64,000 bases of DNA, from NCBI RefSeq assembly GCF_002086485.1, contig NZ_MVHF01000038.1:1-64000 (forward strand). Direction: 5' to 3'. A program made the position numbers and the translations under genes. This document shows, one piece after another, positions 44,290 through 52,221 of the stretch. Numbering within the stretch: the stretch's first letter is position 1; each line of letters begins with the position of its first letter. This stretch comes from Mycobacterium aquaticum. Its GTDB lineage: Bacteria > Actinomycetota > Actinomycetes > Mycobacteriales > Mycobacteriaceae. The notes beneath the pieces were generated by a model. The model made no database searches, was not told the DNA's origin, and saw only the letters and a list, made by a program, of their open reading frames with translations.

Positions 44290-45207
44290 TCAGCCGAGGT
44301 GCTGGCCGAACCAGTCCTGGACGCGACGCCAGGCGTCGGCGGCCGCTGCCGCGTTGTAGCGATCCCCGGTGTCGTTGAAGAAGGCGTGGTTGGCATCGGG
44401 TTCGGTGACGAGGTCGTGCACCATCCCGGCCTTCTCCAGCGCGGCACGCACGACGGGTTCGGTGCTGGTCACCCGCTGATCCAAGGCGCCGTAGAAGGCG
44501 AGGACCGCCGCGCCGCGCGAACCGGAAAAGTCGGGATTGTCCGGGGCCGGTCCGTAGAACGGCACCGCCGCGGCGAGTCGTGGCTCGCCCGCGGCCAGCA
44601 GCTGCCACACCAGACCGCCGCCCATGCAGAAGCCCACCGCCGCGAGTTTGTGGTCAGGGACGCGGCGGGCGAGCTCGTCGACGCCGGATTTCAGGTTGGC
44701 GACGAACTCCTCGGGCGCGATCTTGCTCAGCGCTGCGGTGGCGGCGGCCGGATCGGTGAAAACCCCGGTGCCACCCTGGCCGGACAGCAGGTCGATGGCC
44801 AGTGCGGAGTAACCGATGCCTGCGAAACGTCCTGCGACAGAACGGACCCAGTCGTTGAGTCCCTTGTTCTCGTGGATCACCAGGACCCCGCCGCGGGGTT
44901 GCGGCGCCGCCGCCCAGGCGCCCTGGAGCTGGCCGGCCGGCCCCGTCCAGGTGACCGGACCGGTGGGCAACGCGCCTACCGAACCCGGTGGTGGCCCGCT
45001 CGGACTCGGCGTCGGGCTCGGCGTCGGCGACTCCGACGTCGGTGGCGCGGCTGTCTTCTGCTCACCGCATGCGGCGATCAGAGCGGTGGCGGCGGCGGTA
45101 CCCATACCGATGAGGGCCAGCCTCCGCAGTGCCTCTCGCCGGGACAGCAGGCCGTCCACGTGATCTGTGGCAATTTCCTCTGCGATGTAGCGCTGTAGCG
45201 GTGTCAC
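44290..45207 (-). CDS. Exported dienelactone hydrolase-family protein
   Basis: 305 residues from GTG 45207. The N-terminus has SRREALRRL, a Tat-type twin Arg, and a lipobox in ALIAACGEQ. A Pro/Ser linker then leads into a DLH domain: HENKGLNDW (Glu), GFCMGGGLVW (Cys nucleophile in GxCxGG), and DANHAFFND (His). The Cys-His-Asp triad separates it from Ser esterases. It should act outside the membrane on lactones or esters. It is divergent from the SDR at 45291. Confidence 0.85.
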   Translation of the reverse strand: MTPLQRYIAEEIATDHVDGLLSRREALRRLALIGMGTAAATALIAACGEQKTAAPPTSESPTPSPTPSPSGPPPGSVGALPTGPVTWTGPAGQLQGAWAAAPQPRGGVLVIHENKGLNDWVRSVAGRFAGIGYSALAIDLLSGQGGTGVFTDPAAATAALSKIAPEEFVANLKSGVDELARRVPDHKLAAVGFCMGGGLVWQLLAAGEPRLAAAVPFYGPAPDNPDFSGSRGAAVLAFYGALDQRVTSTEPVVRAALEKAGMVHDLVTEPDANHAFFNDTGDRYNAAAAADAWRRVQDWFGQHLG

Positions 45208-45290
45208 CTTCGCCAGTATGCGCGGGGTTGCACAACGGCAACAATGCTGAACCGCAATGTTCGGTGGCCGTCGGGCGCGATACTCATCGG

Positions 45291-46217
45291 ATGGTGTGGA
45301 CGCCGGATCCGAATGCGCTGCGCGGCCGTGTCGCCGTGGTCGCCGGTGCGACACGTGGGGCCGGCCGCGGCATCGCCATGGCGCTGGGCGAGGCGGGCGC
45401 GACGGTGGTCTGCACCGGGCGCAGCAGCGTCTGCGGCAGCCGCCTGTCCGACTACGACCGCCCCGAAACGATCGAGGAGACGGCCGAACTCGTGTGCGCG
45501 CTGGGCGGTGTCGGCATCCCGATCCAGGTCGACCACCTCGACATCGCTGCGGTCCGGGCGCTGGCCGAGCGGCTCGGCAACGATTTCGGCAGCATCGACA
45601 TCCTCGTCAACGACATCTGGGGCGCGGAGATTCTCAAGGGCGCTCCGGCCACGTGGGGCCGACCGATGTGGCAGCACGATCTCGACGACGGCCTGCGCAT
45701 CCTGCGGCTGGGAATCGACACGCATCTGATCACATCGCACTGCCTGCTGCCCCTGATGACCACCAAGATGGGCGGACTTCTCGTCGAGATCACAGACGGC
45801 ACAACAGAATTCAACTTCGAGAACTATCGGCTTTCGGTGTTCTACGACCTGGTGAAGACTGCGGTCAACCGGCTGGCGTTCAGCCACGGCTACGAGCTCG
45901 CGGTGTTCGGCGCCACGGCGGTCGCCGTCACGCCGGGATGGCTGCGTTCGGAGATGATGCTGGACAACTACGGCATCACAGAGGAGAACTGGCACACCGC
46001 CCTGGATCCCATGCGTGCCGACGGCTACCCGATGGCCCCACCCGGTTTCGCCGAATCCGAGACCCCTCGATTCGTCGGGCGGGGCATCGCCGCCATCGCC
46101 GCCGATCCGACCCGGGCCCGCTGGAACCAGCGGTCGGTCAGCTCTGTCGACCTGGCCAGGGAATACGGCTTCACCGACCTCGACGGCCGTCAGCCCGACG
46201 CCTGGGCGCCGCTATAA
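45291..46217 (+). CDS. Atypical SDR family oxidoreductase
   Basis: 308 residues from ATG 45291; the frame is open upstream but antisense to the hydrolase. The NAD(P) site is GATRGAGRGIAMAL and the second strand ends CTGRSS. The NNAG motif is replaced by VNDIWG, and where SDRs have the catalytic Ser this protein reads VEITDGTTEF. The Tyr/Lys pair is in FYDLVK. It is longer than classical SDRs and forms a known divergent subgroup. Substrate unknown; activity may rest on Thr or Asp instead of Ser. Confidence 0.75.
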   Translation: MVWTPDPNALRGRVAVVAGATRGAGRGIAMALGEAGATVVCTGRSSVCGSRLSDYDRPETIEETAELVCALGGVGIPIQVDHLDIAAVRALAERLGNDFGSIDILVNDIWGAEILKGAPATWGRPMWQHDLDDGLRILRLGIDTHLITSHCLLPLMTTKMGGLLVEITDGTTEFNFENYRLSVFYDLVKTAVNRLAFSHGYELAVFGATAVAVTPGWLRSEMMLDNYGITEENWHTALDPMRADGYPMAPPGFAESETPRFVGRGIAAIAADPTRARWNQRSVSSVDLAREYGFTDLDGRQPDAWAPL

Positions 46218-46250
46218 CCCCAGGTCATCCAGCCCGATCGGCGAACAGTA

Positions 46251-46270
46251 GACATTTCTTGAAATCTGTT
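46251..46270. promoter_or_regulatory. AT-rich imperfect palindrome upstream of the deacylase gene
   Basis: ATTTC and GAAAT arms around TT sit in GACATTTCTTGAAATCTGTT, with partly matching flanks. It is just upstream of the promoter at 46282 and could be an operator. No particular regulator is indicated. Confidence 0.4.
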
Positions 46271-46281
46271 CACGGATTTCA

Positions 46282-46310
46282 TTGACACCTGACGACCACG
46301 CCTGTTCTAT
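46282..46310 (+). promoter_or_regulatory. SigA-type promoter, probably leaderless
   Basis: A consensus -35 TTGACA (46282-46287) is followed after 17 bases by TTCTAT (46305-46310). A start seven bases later falls on the GTG at 46317, and no ribosome site precedes that GTG, so the mRNA is likely leaderless. Confidence 0.5.
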
Positions 46311-46316
46311 GACTTG

Positions 46317-48104
46317 GTGACCTTCGACACAATCATCCGCAACGGCCGCTGGTTCGACGGCACCGGTGCCCCGTCGGCCGTTCGCACCATCGGGATTCGC
46401 GACGGCCACGTCGTCGCCATCTCGCCCGAGGAACTCGACGACACCGACTGCCCCCGGGTCATCGACGCCACCGGCAAGTGGGTCATGCCCGGAATGCTGG
46501 ACATCCACACGCACTACGACGTCGAGGTGCTGAACGGTCCGTCGTTGTCGGAATCACTGCGCCACGGCGTGACGACGGTGATGCTCGGTTCCTGCTCACT
46601 GTCCACGGTGCACGTGGGCGGGGTCGACGCGGGTGACCTGTTCGGCCGGGTCGAAGCCATCCCGCGCGAGCACGTGATCGCCGCGGTCGACGCGAACAAG
46701 ACCTGGACCAACTGCGACGAGTACGTCGCTGCCCTGGAGGCGCTGCCCTTGGGCCCGAACCTGGCCGCGTTCATCGGGCATTCCGACATGCGCACGGCAG
46801 TGATGGGCCTGGACCGCGCCACCCGCAAGGACCAGCGTCCCACCCGTGCCGAACAGGCCCGCATGGAGCAGATGCTCAAGGAGGCACTCCGCGCCGGTTT
46901 CGTCGGAATGTCCTCCCAGCAGCTGCTTTTCGACAAGATCGACGGCGAGACCTGCCGGTCGCGCACCCTGCCGTCGACCTATGCCAAACCGCGTGAGCTG
47001 CGCAGGCTCAAGGCTCTGCTGCGCCGCACCGGCCGAGTCCTGCAGTCCGGCCCCGACATCCAGAATCCGATGAACCTGGCTTCGCAGGTGGCCCAGTCGC
47101 TCGGCATCTTCCGCAATCCGCTGAAGACCTCGCTGCTGTCGGCCGCCGACATCAAGGCCAACCCGTACGCGATCCTCTTGATGGGGCCGCTGGCCCGCAT
47201 CATCAACGCGCTCGGGGGCAACTTCCGCTGGCAGCACCTGCCGGTGGCGTTCGAGGTGTATGCCGACGGCATCGACCTTGTGGTGTTCGAGGAGTTCGGC
47301 TCCGGTGCGGCCGCCCTGCATCTGCGGGACGAGGTGGAACGCAATGCGCTGCTGCGCGACGAGAACTACCGCCGCCGGTTCCGCAAGGACTACGAGAACA
47401 AATTCGGCGTCCGGGTATGGCACCGCGATTTCTTCGACGCCGAAATCGTCGCGTGCCCCGATGATTCCGTGATCGGCAAATCGTTCGGCCAGGTGGGGGT
47501 GGACCGCGGGGTACATCCCGTCGACGCCTTCCTCGACCTCGTCCTCGACCACGGCACCGCGTTGCGCTGGCGCACCACCATCTCCAACCATCGTCCCGAG
47601 GTGCTCAAGAAGCTGGCCCGCGACCCGGGTATCCAGCTGGGGTTCTCCGACGCCGGGGCACACCTGCGCAACATGGCGTTCTACAACATGGGGCTGCGCC
47701 TGCTGCGGCATGTGCGGGACGCCGAGCAAGCCGGAACGCCTTTCATGTCAATCGAACAGGCGGTGCACCGGCTCACCGGTGAGCTCGCCGACTGGTACCG
47801 CCTCGATGCCGGGCACCTGCGTATCGGGGACCGCGCCGACGTGGTGGTGCTCGACCCGCAACGGCTCGACAGTTCGCTGGACGAATACGCCGAAGACACC
47901 GTCGAGCACTACGGCGGCCTGTCGCGGATGGTCAACCGCAACGACGACACGGTCACCGCGGTCCTCGTCGCAGGCAGGGCGGTCTACCTCGACGGCCATC
48001 TCACCGACCTCGTCGGCGCCACCCGCACCGGACGGTTCCTGCGCGCCGCCCACCGGTCCCCCGCGCAGCCCACCCAGAAAGGCGAACTCACCAGTGTCAG
48101 TTGA
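46317..48104 (+). CDS. N-acyl-D-amino-acid deacylase-like amidohydrolase
   Basis: About 595 residues from GTG 46317; TTG 46314 is one codon earlier. The amidohydrolase-superfamily metal site starts with GMLDIHTHYD (HxH, about residues 63-65); GHSDMR and ISNHR carry further His, and LGFSDAGAHLRNM gives the catalytic Asp and a His. The family cleaves N-acyl-D-amino acids or related imides in the cytoplasm. The small NTF2-like gene overlaps its 3' end by 11 bases. The natural substrate is not known. Confidence 0.85.
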   Translation: MTFDTIIRNGRWFDGTGAPSAVRTIGIRDGHVVAISPEELDDTDCPRVIDATGKWVMPGMLDIHTHYDVEVLNGPSLSESLRHGVTTVMLGSCSLSTVHVGGVDAGDLFGRVEAIPREHVIAAVDANKTWTNCDEYVAALEALPLGPNLAAFIGHSDMRTAVMGLDRATRKDQRPTRAEQARMEQMLKEALRAGFVGMSSQQLLFDKIDGETCRSRTLPSTYAKPRELRRLKALLRRTGRVLQSGPDIQNPMNLASQVAQSLGIFRNPLKTSLLSAADIKANPYAILLMGPLARIINALGGNFRWQHLPVAFEVYADGIDLVVFEEFGSGAAALHLRDEVERNALLRDENYRRRFRKDYENKFGVRVWHRDFFDAEIVACPDDSVIGKSFGQVGVDRGVHPVDAFLDLVLDHGTALRWRTTISNHRPEVLKKLARDPGIQLGFSDAGAHLRNMAFYNMGLRLLRHVRDAEQAGTPFMSIEQAVHRLTGELADWYRLDAGHLRIGDRADVVVLDPQRLDSSLDEYAEDTVEHYGGLSRMVNRNDDTVTAVLVAGRAVYLDGHLTDLVGATRTGRFLRAAHRSPAQPTQKGELTSVS

Positions 48105-48537
48105 GAACACGATCGTCGGACTGTGGCAGGCGTTGTCAGACCGCGACTGGGAGCTGGTCAAGACCTACGTTTCCGACGACTGTATCTACCTCGACATGCC
48201 GGTGGGCCCGGCGGCCGCCGCCAAGGGACCCGACGACATCGTCAAGCGGCTCAAGATCGGCCTGGATCCGCTGGCCTCCTACGAGAACTTCCCCGGGCTG
48301 CTGTTGTCCAACGGTGCCGACGCCATGTACGAGCATCACGAGGAATGGCATTGGCAGACGGGCGAATCCGCGGTACTGAAGTTCGTCACGGTGCACCGCG
48401 TGGAGAACGGCAAGGTGACGCTGTGGAAGGACTACTGGGACATGGGCGCGCTGACCAACCACGCGCCCGCGAGCTGGCTGTCGGACTTCGCCACGGCGGA
48501 CATGTCCTGGATCTTCGACGCCACCGGGCTGGTCTGA
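48094..48537 (+). CDS. NTF2-like (SnoaL/limonene-epoxide-hydrolase-fold) protein
   Basis: 147 residues from GTG 48094, overlapping the end of the upstream deacylase. The pattern VGLWQALSDRDWELVKTYVSDDCIYLDMPV, shortened here to its key parts LSDRDWELVKTYVSDD and YLDMPVG, is the start of a cone-shaped NTF2-like fold; KDYWDMGAL and the Arg/Asp residues of the pocket follow. Such proteins can be epoxide hydrolases, isomerases or ligand binders. The overlap suggests a joint pathway with the deacylase. Confidence 0.75.
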   Translation: MSVENTIVGLWQALSDRDWELVKTYVSDDCIYLDMPVGPAAAAKGPDDIVKRLKIGLDPLASYENFPGLLLSNGADAMYEHHEEWHWQTGESAVLKFVTVHRVENGKVTLWKDYWDMGALTNHAPASWLSDFATADMSWIFDATGLV

Positions 48538-48953
48538 GCAACACAAACCCAGCCGGCCCCGGTTCATGACCGCGGAGGGTTCTCGTCGGCGGCGACTTTG
48601 GTTGTGGCTTCAATCCTCGATCAGAGGTGGCGACCCAGAAGTGGGCGATGCCACGCGGTCAGTCGTATAGCGAGCCGCCGCGCTGCTCAGTGGAAGTGGG
48701 CAACACCGGCGGTCCTGCAGCTCAACCATTAGTGGGAGAGGCCATGCAAGGCGGGGAATTGCAACTTCGACATGGCGCAAGAAAGCGGCTACCTTCATCC
48801 GGGCTTCGGTGCTCAGCACAACCGCACAGGAGCTCGTACAGGCTGGGCCGGCCGTAACGCGATGCATCCGGTCACGCCCTGCGAACCCTCGCCCCACGAT
48901 CAAGCCACAGACCAGGTGCGGCACCACGGGCAGCCCTGGCCAGGGAGAGACGT
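48538..48953. other. 416-base stretch without a recognisable gene
   Basis: No frame here has mycobacterial codon bias or family similarity. Short frames on both strands end within a few dozen codons of plausible sequence. It precedes the DUF3291 gene and may be decayed DNA of an inserted segment. Confidence 0.5.
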
Positions 48954-49508
48954 ATGCCTCATCTTGCGCTGTACACATTCGGCGTCTTGAAAGCCCCTCT
49001 CGCCGATTCCACTACCCTCACACGCGAGTTCTACGACATCGGTGCGGCTGTTTACGGGCAGATCAGTCGGCAGCCGGGCTACATCGCTCATGCCGAACCG
49101 GCGGACGGTAACCGCGGCGAACTCTTCGGGGCCGATTGGGGTGCGTGGGGAGAGTTCACCGTACCGAAGTGGTACCGCAAGGGACGTACGGCGGAGACGA
49201 CCGCCCTGGCCGCGACTCTCTCGCTCTGGACAAACCTGCGTGCTGCCTCCGACGCTATTTACACCGGTCTACACCGTGAGGCGCTGAACAGGCGCTACGA
49301 CTGGTTCGAAAGGCCAGGGAACCCCAATCACGTGTGCTGGTGGATACCCGAGGAAGCCATACCCGTTTGGCGTGATGGGGTTTCCAAGCTGGAGCGCCTT
49401 CACGACCACGCCCCCGGGCCGGATGCTTTCACCTTCCATCACTCGTTCGCCCAGGACGGTGCCCCCGCCAGGCGCAAGAACAGCGAACCGAGCAGCGGTC
49501 AGCCATAG
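48954..49508 (+). CDS. DUF3291 domain protein
   Basis: 184 residues from ATG 48954 with GAGAG upstream. The segments LALYTFGVLKAPL, ATLSLWTNLRAASDAIYTG, HREALNRR, HVCWWIPE and FTFHHSF follow the DUF3291 pattern, a dimeric alpha/beta-barrel-like fold related to antibiotic-biosynthesis monooxygenases. Function is unknown. Codon use is visibly less GC-biased than in neighbours, and both flanks are poorly coding, so it may have been acquired. Confidence 0.72.
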   Translation: MPHLALYTFGVLKAPLADSTTLTREFYDIGAAVYGQISRQPGYIAHAEPADGNRGELFGADWGAWGEFTVPKWYRKGRTAETTALAATLSLWTNLRAASDAIYTGLHREALNRRYDWFERPGNPNHVCWWIPEEAIPVWRDGVSKLERLHDHAPGPDAFTFHHSFAQDGAPARRKNSEPSSGQP

Positions 49509-49803
49509 TCGGCCGGGCGCGTTGCCGCGTGACGCTGACGCCGTTGACCTGGGGCGGTCCTTGAACCAGTCAGTCGTGGCCGGCGAGCGGGTCATCCGTG
49601 CTGCCCGTAGCATCGCCCCAGGCGTCCACCTCCACCCCTGCCCAAAGGCACTGAGCTGTAGGTGTTTCCGGCCCACCAAAACACGCGCCGAAGCCCTCGA
49701 CGAACTTTCTCAGCAACCCATTGACTGCCAACCGCCGTTGCAGCCAACCCTTGAACCGCCGCCCAAAAACCAGGCGCTAACTGGCCATTCGGCGCTATCA
49801 GGC

Positions 49804-50169
49804 CTACTCGATGCCCCACACCAGGCAGAACGGATGCCCTGCCGGGTCGCGGAACACCCGGAAGTTGTTCTCGCCCACCGCATCGGTGACCCGCGTCGCG
49901 CCCAGCTCCAGTACCTGGCGTTCGGCGACATCCGGATCGTCGACCTTGATGTCCAGATGCACCTGCTGGGACCCGGCAGGGTCGGGAAACTGCGGCGGCT
50001 CGTGTTGTGGCGAGTACTGACACGCCAGGCGCCGCCCCTGTGGATCCGTCACGACCACCCAGGTGTCATCCTGGGCGGCCACCTCCCCGCCGAGCAGCTC
50101 GGCGTAAAACGCGGCCAGCCGGCGAGGGTCGCGGCAGTCGAGGACCATGGAACGCAATGTGCCGATCAT
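49804..50169 (-). CDS. VOC/glyoxalase-superfamily protein
   Basis: 121 residues from ATG 50169. One complete VOC module is visible: DCRDPRRLAAFYAELLGG at the N-terminus and HLDIKVDDPDVAERQVLELGA with FRVFRDPAGHPFCLVW at the end. Possible metal ligands are His in QVHLDIKV and Glu at the C-terminal edge (WGIE). The family covers glyoxalases, dioxygenases and antibiotic-binding proteins; no substrate can be assigned. The 49509-49803 stretch beyond its stop has no gene I can support. Confidence 0.82.
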   Translation of the reverse strand: MIGTLRSMVLDCRDPRRLAAFYAELLGGEVAAQDDTWVVVTDPQGRRLACQYSPQHEPPQFPDPAGSQQVHLDIKVDDPDVAERQVLELGATRVTDAVGENNFRVFRDPAGHPFCLVWGIE

Positions 50170-50217
50170 GATCCCAGTATTGCCACTCGGGTCACGATCG
50201 AATCCGCGGCACCGCTG

Positions 50218-50278
50218 CGCGGAACTGCATTCTCGGTCGTTAAGCGTGAGCTTTGACGACCGGGAATGCAGTTCCGCG
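50218..50278. repeat. Long near-perfect hairpin (25-base arms)
   Basis: Arms 50218-50242 and 50254-50278 are complementary over 25 bases; the two differences are both G-U-compatible in RNA read on the plus strand. The loop is 11 bases. The outer arm reads CGCGGAACTGCATTC. It lies between the stop of the ligase gene and the start of the VOC gene, both on the minus strand. It is far longer than a usual terminator and may be a dispersed palindromic element. Confidence 0.85.
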
Positions 50279-50301
50279 GAAAACCTGGCCCGGAAAACGG
50301 C

Positions 50302-51663
50302 CTATACGCTCCAGGCCATCCGGAACTTCTCGGTGAGCTCTTCGTCCGGTAGATCCCCGAAGTTCTGCAGCTCGTAGCGGCGGACCGCCAGCACCGCATC
50401 AACAGGCTCATCACCCAAGATCCCGCGAATCAGGGACGAGGCGTCCAGCGCTGACTGCGCATCGCTCGGCCGGGTGGGCAGCGCCACGACGCCGTGTTCG
50501 GCACGTTGGGCCTCGGTCATACTGCCCGGGTCGACCGTGGTCTCCGGCCCCAGCGACAGTTCGTTCTCGATCCCGTGATGCGCCAGGCCCAGGATCACTG
50601 CGCTGGCCAGGTACGGGTTGGCCGACGGGTCGATCACCTTGACCTCGACGTTGGCGCCGTAGGGATTGCTGGGCCCGCCGATCAGGAAACGCACTGCCGC
50701 CTCCCGGTTCTCGGTGCCCCAGCAGTTGTACGCACCCGACCAGTGCCCGGGCTGCATGCGCAGGCCCGAGAGCACCGACCCGCACAGCACTCCCTGCGCG
50801 GCAGGCAGGCCTGCCAGCAGGCCTGCGATGGCCGATTCGCCCAGCGCTGTCATGCCCCGCATCCCGGTTCCGCCGGAGAACAGCGCGGTGTCGCCGATCG
50901 TGAGCGAAAAGTGTTGATGGGCACCGGAACCCACGCTGCCGGCGAACGGCACCGGGGACAGGCTCGCTCGCAGGCCGTACTTGCGGGCCACCCGGCCCAC
51001 GATGATCCGCATGAGCACCAGCTGATCGGCGGCCGCGACCGGCGGTTGTGGGGCGAGTGAGATCTCGAACTGGTTGGCGCCGTACTCCGGGTGGAACTGT
51101 TCGATGGCCACCCCGGAGGTCGTCGCCGCATTGGTGACATCCCGCACGAAGCCTTCGAACTCCAGCAGCCCGGCCAGTCCGTACTGGGCCCACATCACCG
51201 ACGGCAACCGACCGCCGTCAGGACCGACGAGGACGAATTCCATCTCGTGGCCGACCACCGCGGCAAGGTCGGCGGCAGCCATTCGATCGGTCACCCGCTG
51301 CAGGACACCGCGCGCGCAGTACGGGTCGACGGTGCCGTCCTGGTTGAAGAACTCGCCAGGCGCCCAGGCCAATCCGTCACCGAGGATGCGCAGTGCATCC
51401 AGGTCGATGCGGATCCGCTGGTCCCCCACGACGCCGAGAGAATCGCTGAACACGATGCCGGTCTGGTCGATGGTGAACGCATGGAACACCGGGCTGGCAC
51501 CCAGCCCCGGGTCGGCGAAGATCCCCATGCGGCGCAGCGGAACGGTTTTCGCATGGATCAGACCGGCCGGATTGACGACCGTGCCGATCAGTGTCGCAAC
51601 CCCATCCGCTTCCAACTGAGCGATGGCCGCTGCGGCCAACGGTTTGGCTGCCCGCGCTGTCAC
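50302..51663 (-). CDS. Glutamine synthetase-like ligase (second copy type)
   Basis: 453 residues from GTG 51663. GS-fold motifs: VVGHEMEFVLVG (metal Glu), EQFHPEYGANQFEISLAP, GSGAHQHFSL (ATP-site His) and VEVKVIDPSANPYLASA. It is clearly diverged from the ligase at 39528 and also lies outside the biosynthetic GlnA group. The probable reaction is ATP-dependent gamma-glutamylation of an amine. No permease is linked here. The CMD-family gene is 30 bases upstream on the same strand and may be co-transcribed, which would place it under the KstR box at 52208. Confidence 0.82.
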   Translation of the reverse strand: MTARAAKPLAAAAIAQLEADGVATLIGTVVNPAGLIHAKTVPLRRMGIFADPGLGASPVFHAFTIDQTGIVFSDSLGVVGDQRIRIDLDALRILGDGLAWAPGEFFNQDGTVDPYCARGVLQRVTDRMAAADLAAVVGHEMEFVLVGPDGGRLPSVMWAQYGLAGLLEFEGFVRDVTNAATTSGVAIEQFHPEYGANQFEISLAPQPPVAAADQLVLMRIIVGRVARKYGLRASLSPVPFAGSVGSGAHQHFSLTIGDTALFSGGTGMRGMTALGESAIAGLLAGLPAAQGVLCGSVLSGLRMQPGHWSGAYNCWGTENREAAVRFLIGGPSNPYGANVEVKVIDPSANPYLASAVILGLAHHGIENELSLGPETTVDPGSMTEAQRAEHGVVALPTRPSDAQSALDASSLIRGILGDEPVDAVLAVRRYELQNFGDLPDEELTEKFRMAWSV

Positions 51664-51693
51664 AGCAGTAATTGTGCGCCGCCGCGCGGCGAC

Positions 51694-52176
51694 CTACAGC
51701 GTGATCGTGCAGGTTTGCCCGATGTCGAGCGTGCGCAGCATCCGGCCCATGCCCAGCCACATGGCACACGACAGCGCCAGATCGGTCAGCAGCTCGGGGT
51801 CGAACTGCTCGGCGGCCCGCTGCCAGAAGTCCTCGTCGTCGCGCAATTCGGTGTGCCCGGTGGCGAATCGGTGAGCGAATTCGGCCGCGACCCGCTCCGC
51901 GGGGCTGTATCCGGGCCAGGTGCGCCATTCGGCTGCGTGGTCGTAGAGATCCTCGTCGACCCCCGCCGCGGCGCTGTCGGAATCGCGGGTGTTCTGGCAC
52001 ACCGCGCACTCGTTGTCGAGCGCGATGACCATGCGGGCCAGCTCCCGCACCCGCAGCGGCAACCGCCCCTTCGTGTACACGGCGTTGGTGAAGTTGGCCA
52101 TGGCCGTTCCGATTTCGGGCGATCGCAGCACCCAGCCTGCAACGTCGTCGTCGGGAAAATCACCGATGCGGCTCAT
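51694..52176 (-). CDS. Carboxymuconolactone decarboxylase-family protein
   Basis: 160 residues from ATG 52176. The CMD/AhpD-like helix bundle is indicated by LPLRVRELARMVIALDNECAVCQ, given here by RELARMVIALDNE and ECAVCQNTR. The CxxC is the AhpD-type redox pair and an adjacent acidic residue is present. A perfect KstR box lies 31 bases upstream, so this may be a peroxidase-like or hydrolytic accessory in steroid metabolism. Function is otherwise unknown. Confidence 0.8.
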   Translation of the reverse strand: MSRIGDFPDDDVAGWVLRSPEIGTAMANFTNAVYTKGRLPLRVRELARMVIALDNECAVCQNTRDSDSAAAGVDEDLYDHAAEWRTWPGYSPAERVAAEFAHRFATGHTELRDDEDFWQRAAEQFDPELLTDLALSCAMWLGMGRMLRTLDIGQTCTITL

Positions 52177-52207
52177 GGACCGAATCGTACGCGGGCCGCG
52201 CCGATTC

Positions 52208-52221
52208 TGGAACAGGTTCTA
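52208..52221. promoter_or_regulatory. KstR operator upstream of the CMD-family gene
   Basis: TGGAACAGGTTCTA fits TnnAACnnGTTnnA at all fixed positions. Its right end covers the stop codon of the DHA2 transporter gene (52219-52221). Confidence 0.75.

Noticed and set aside
49509-49803. Possible transposase or integrase remnant
   Set aside because: No catalytic motif, terminal repeat or target duplication could be seen in either strand.
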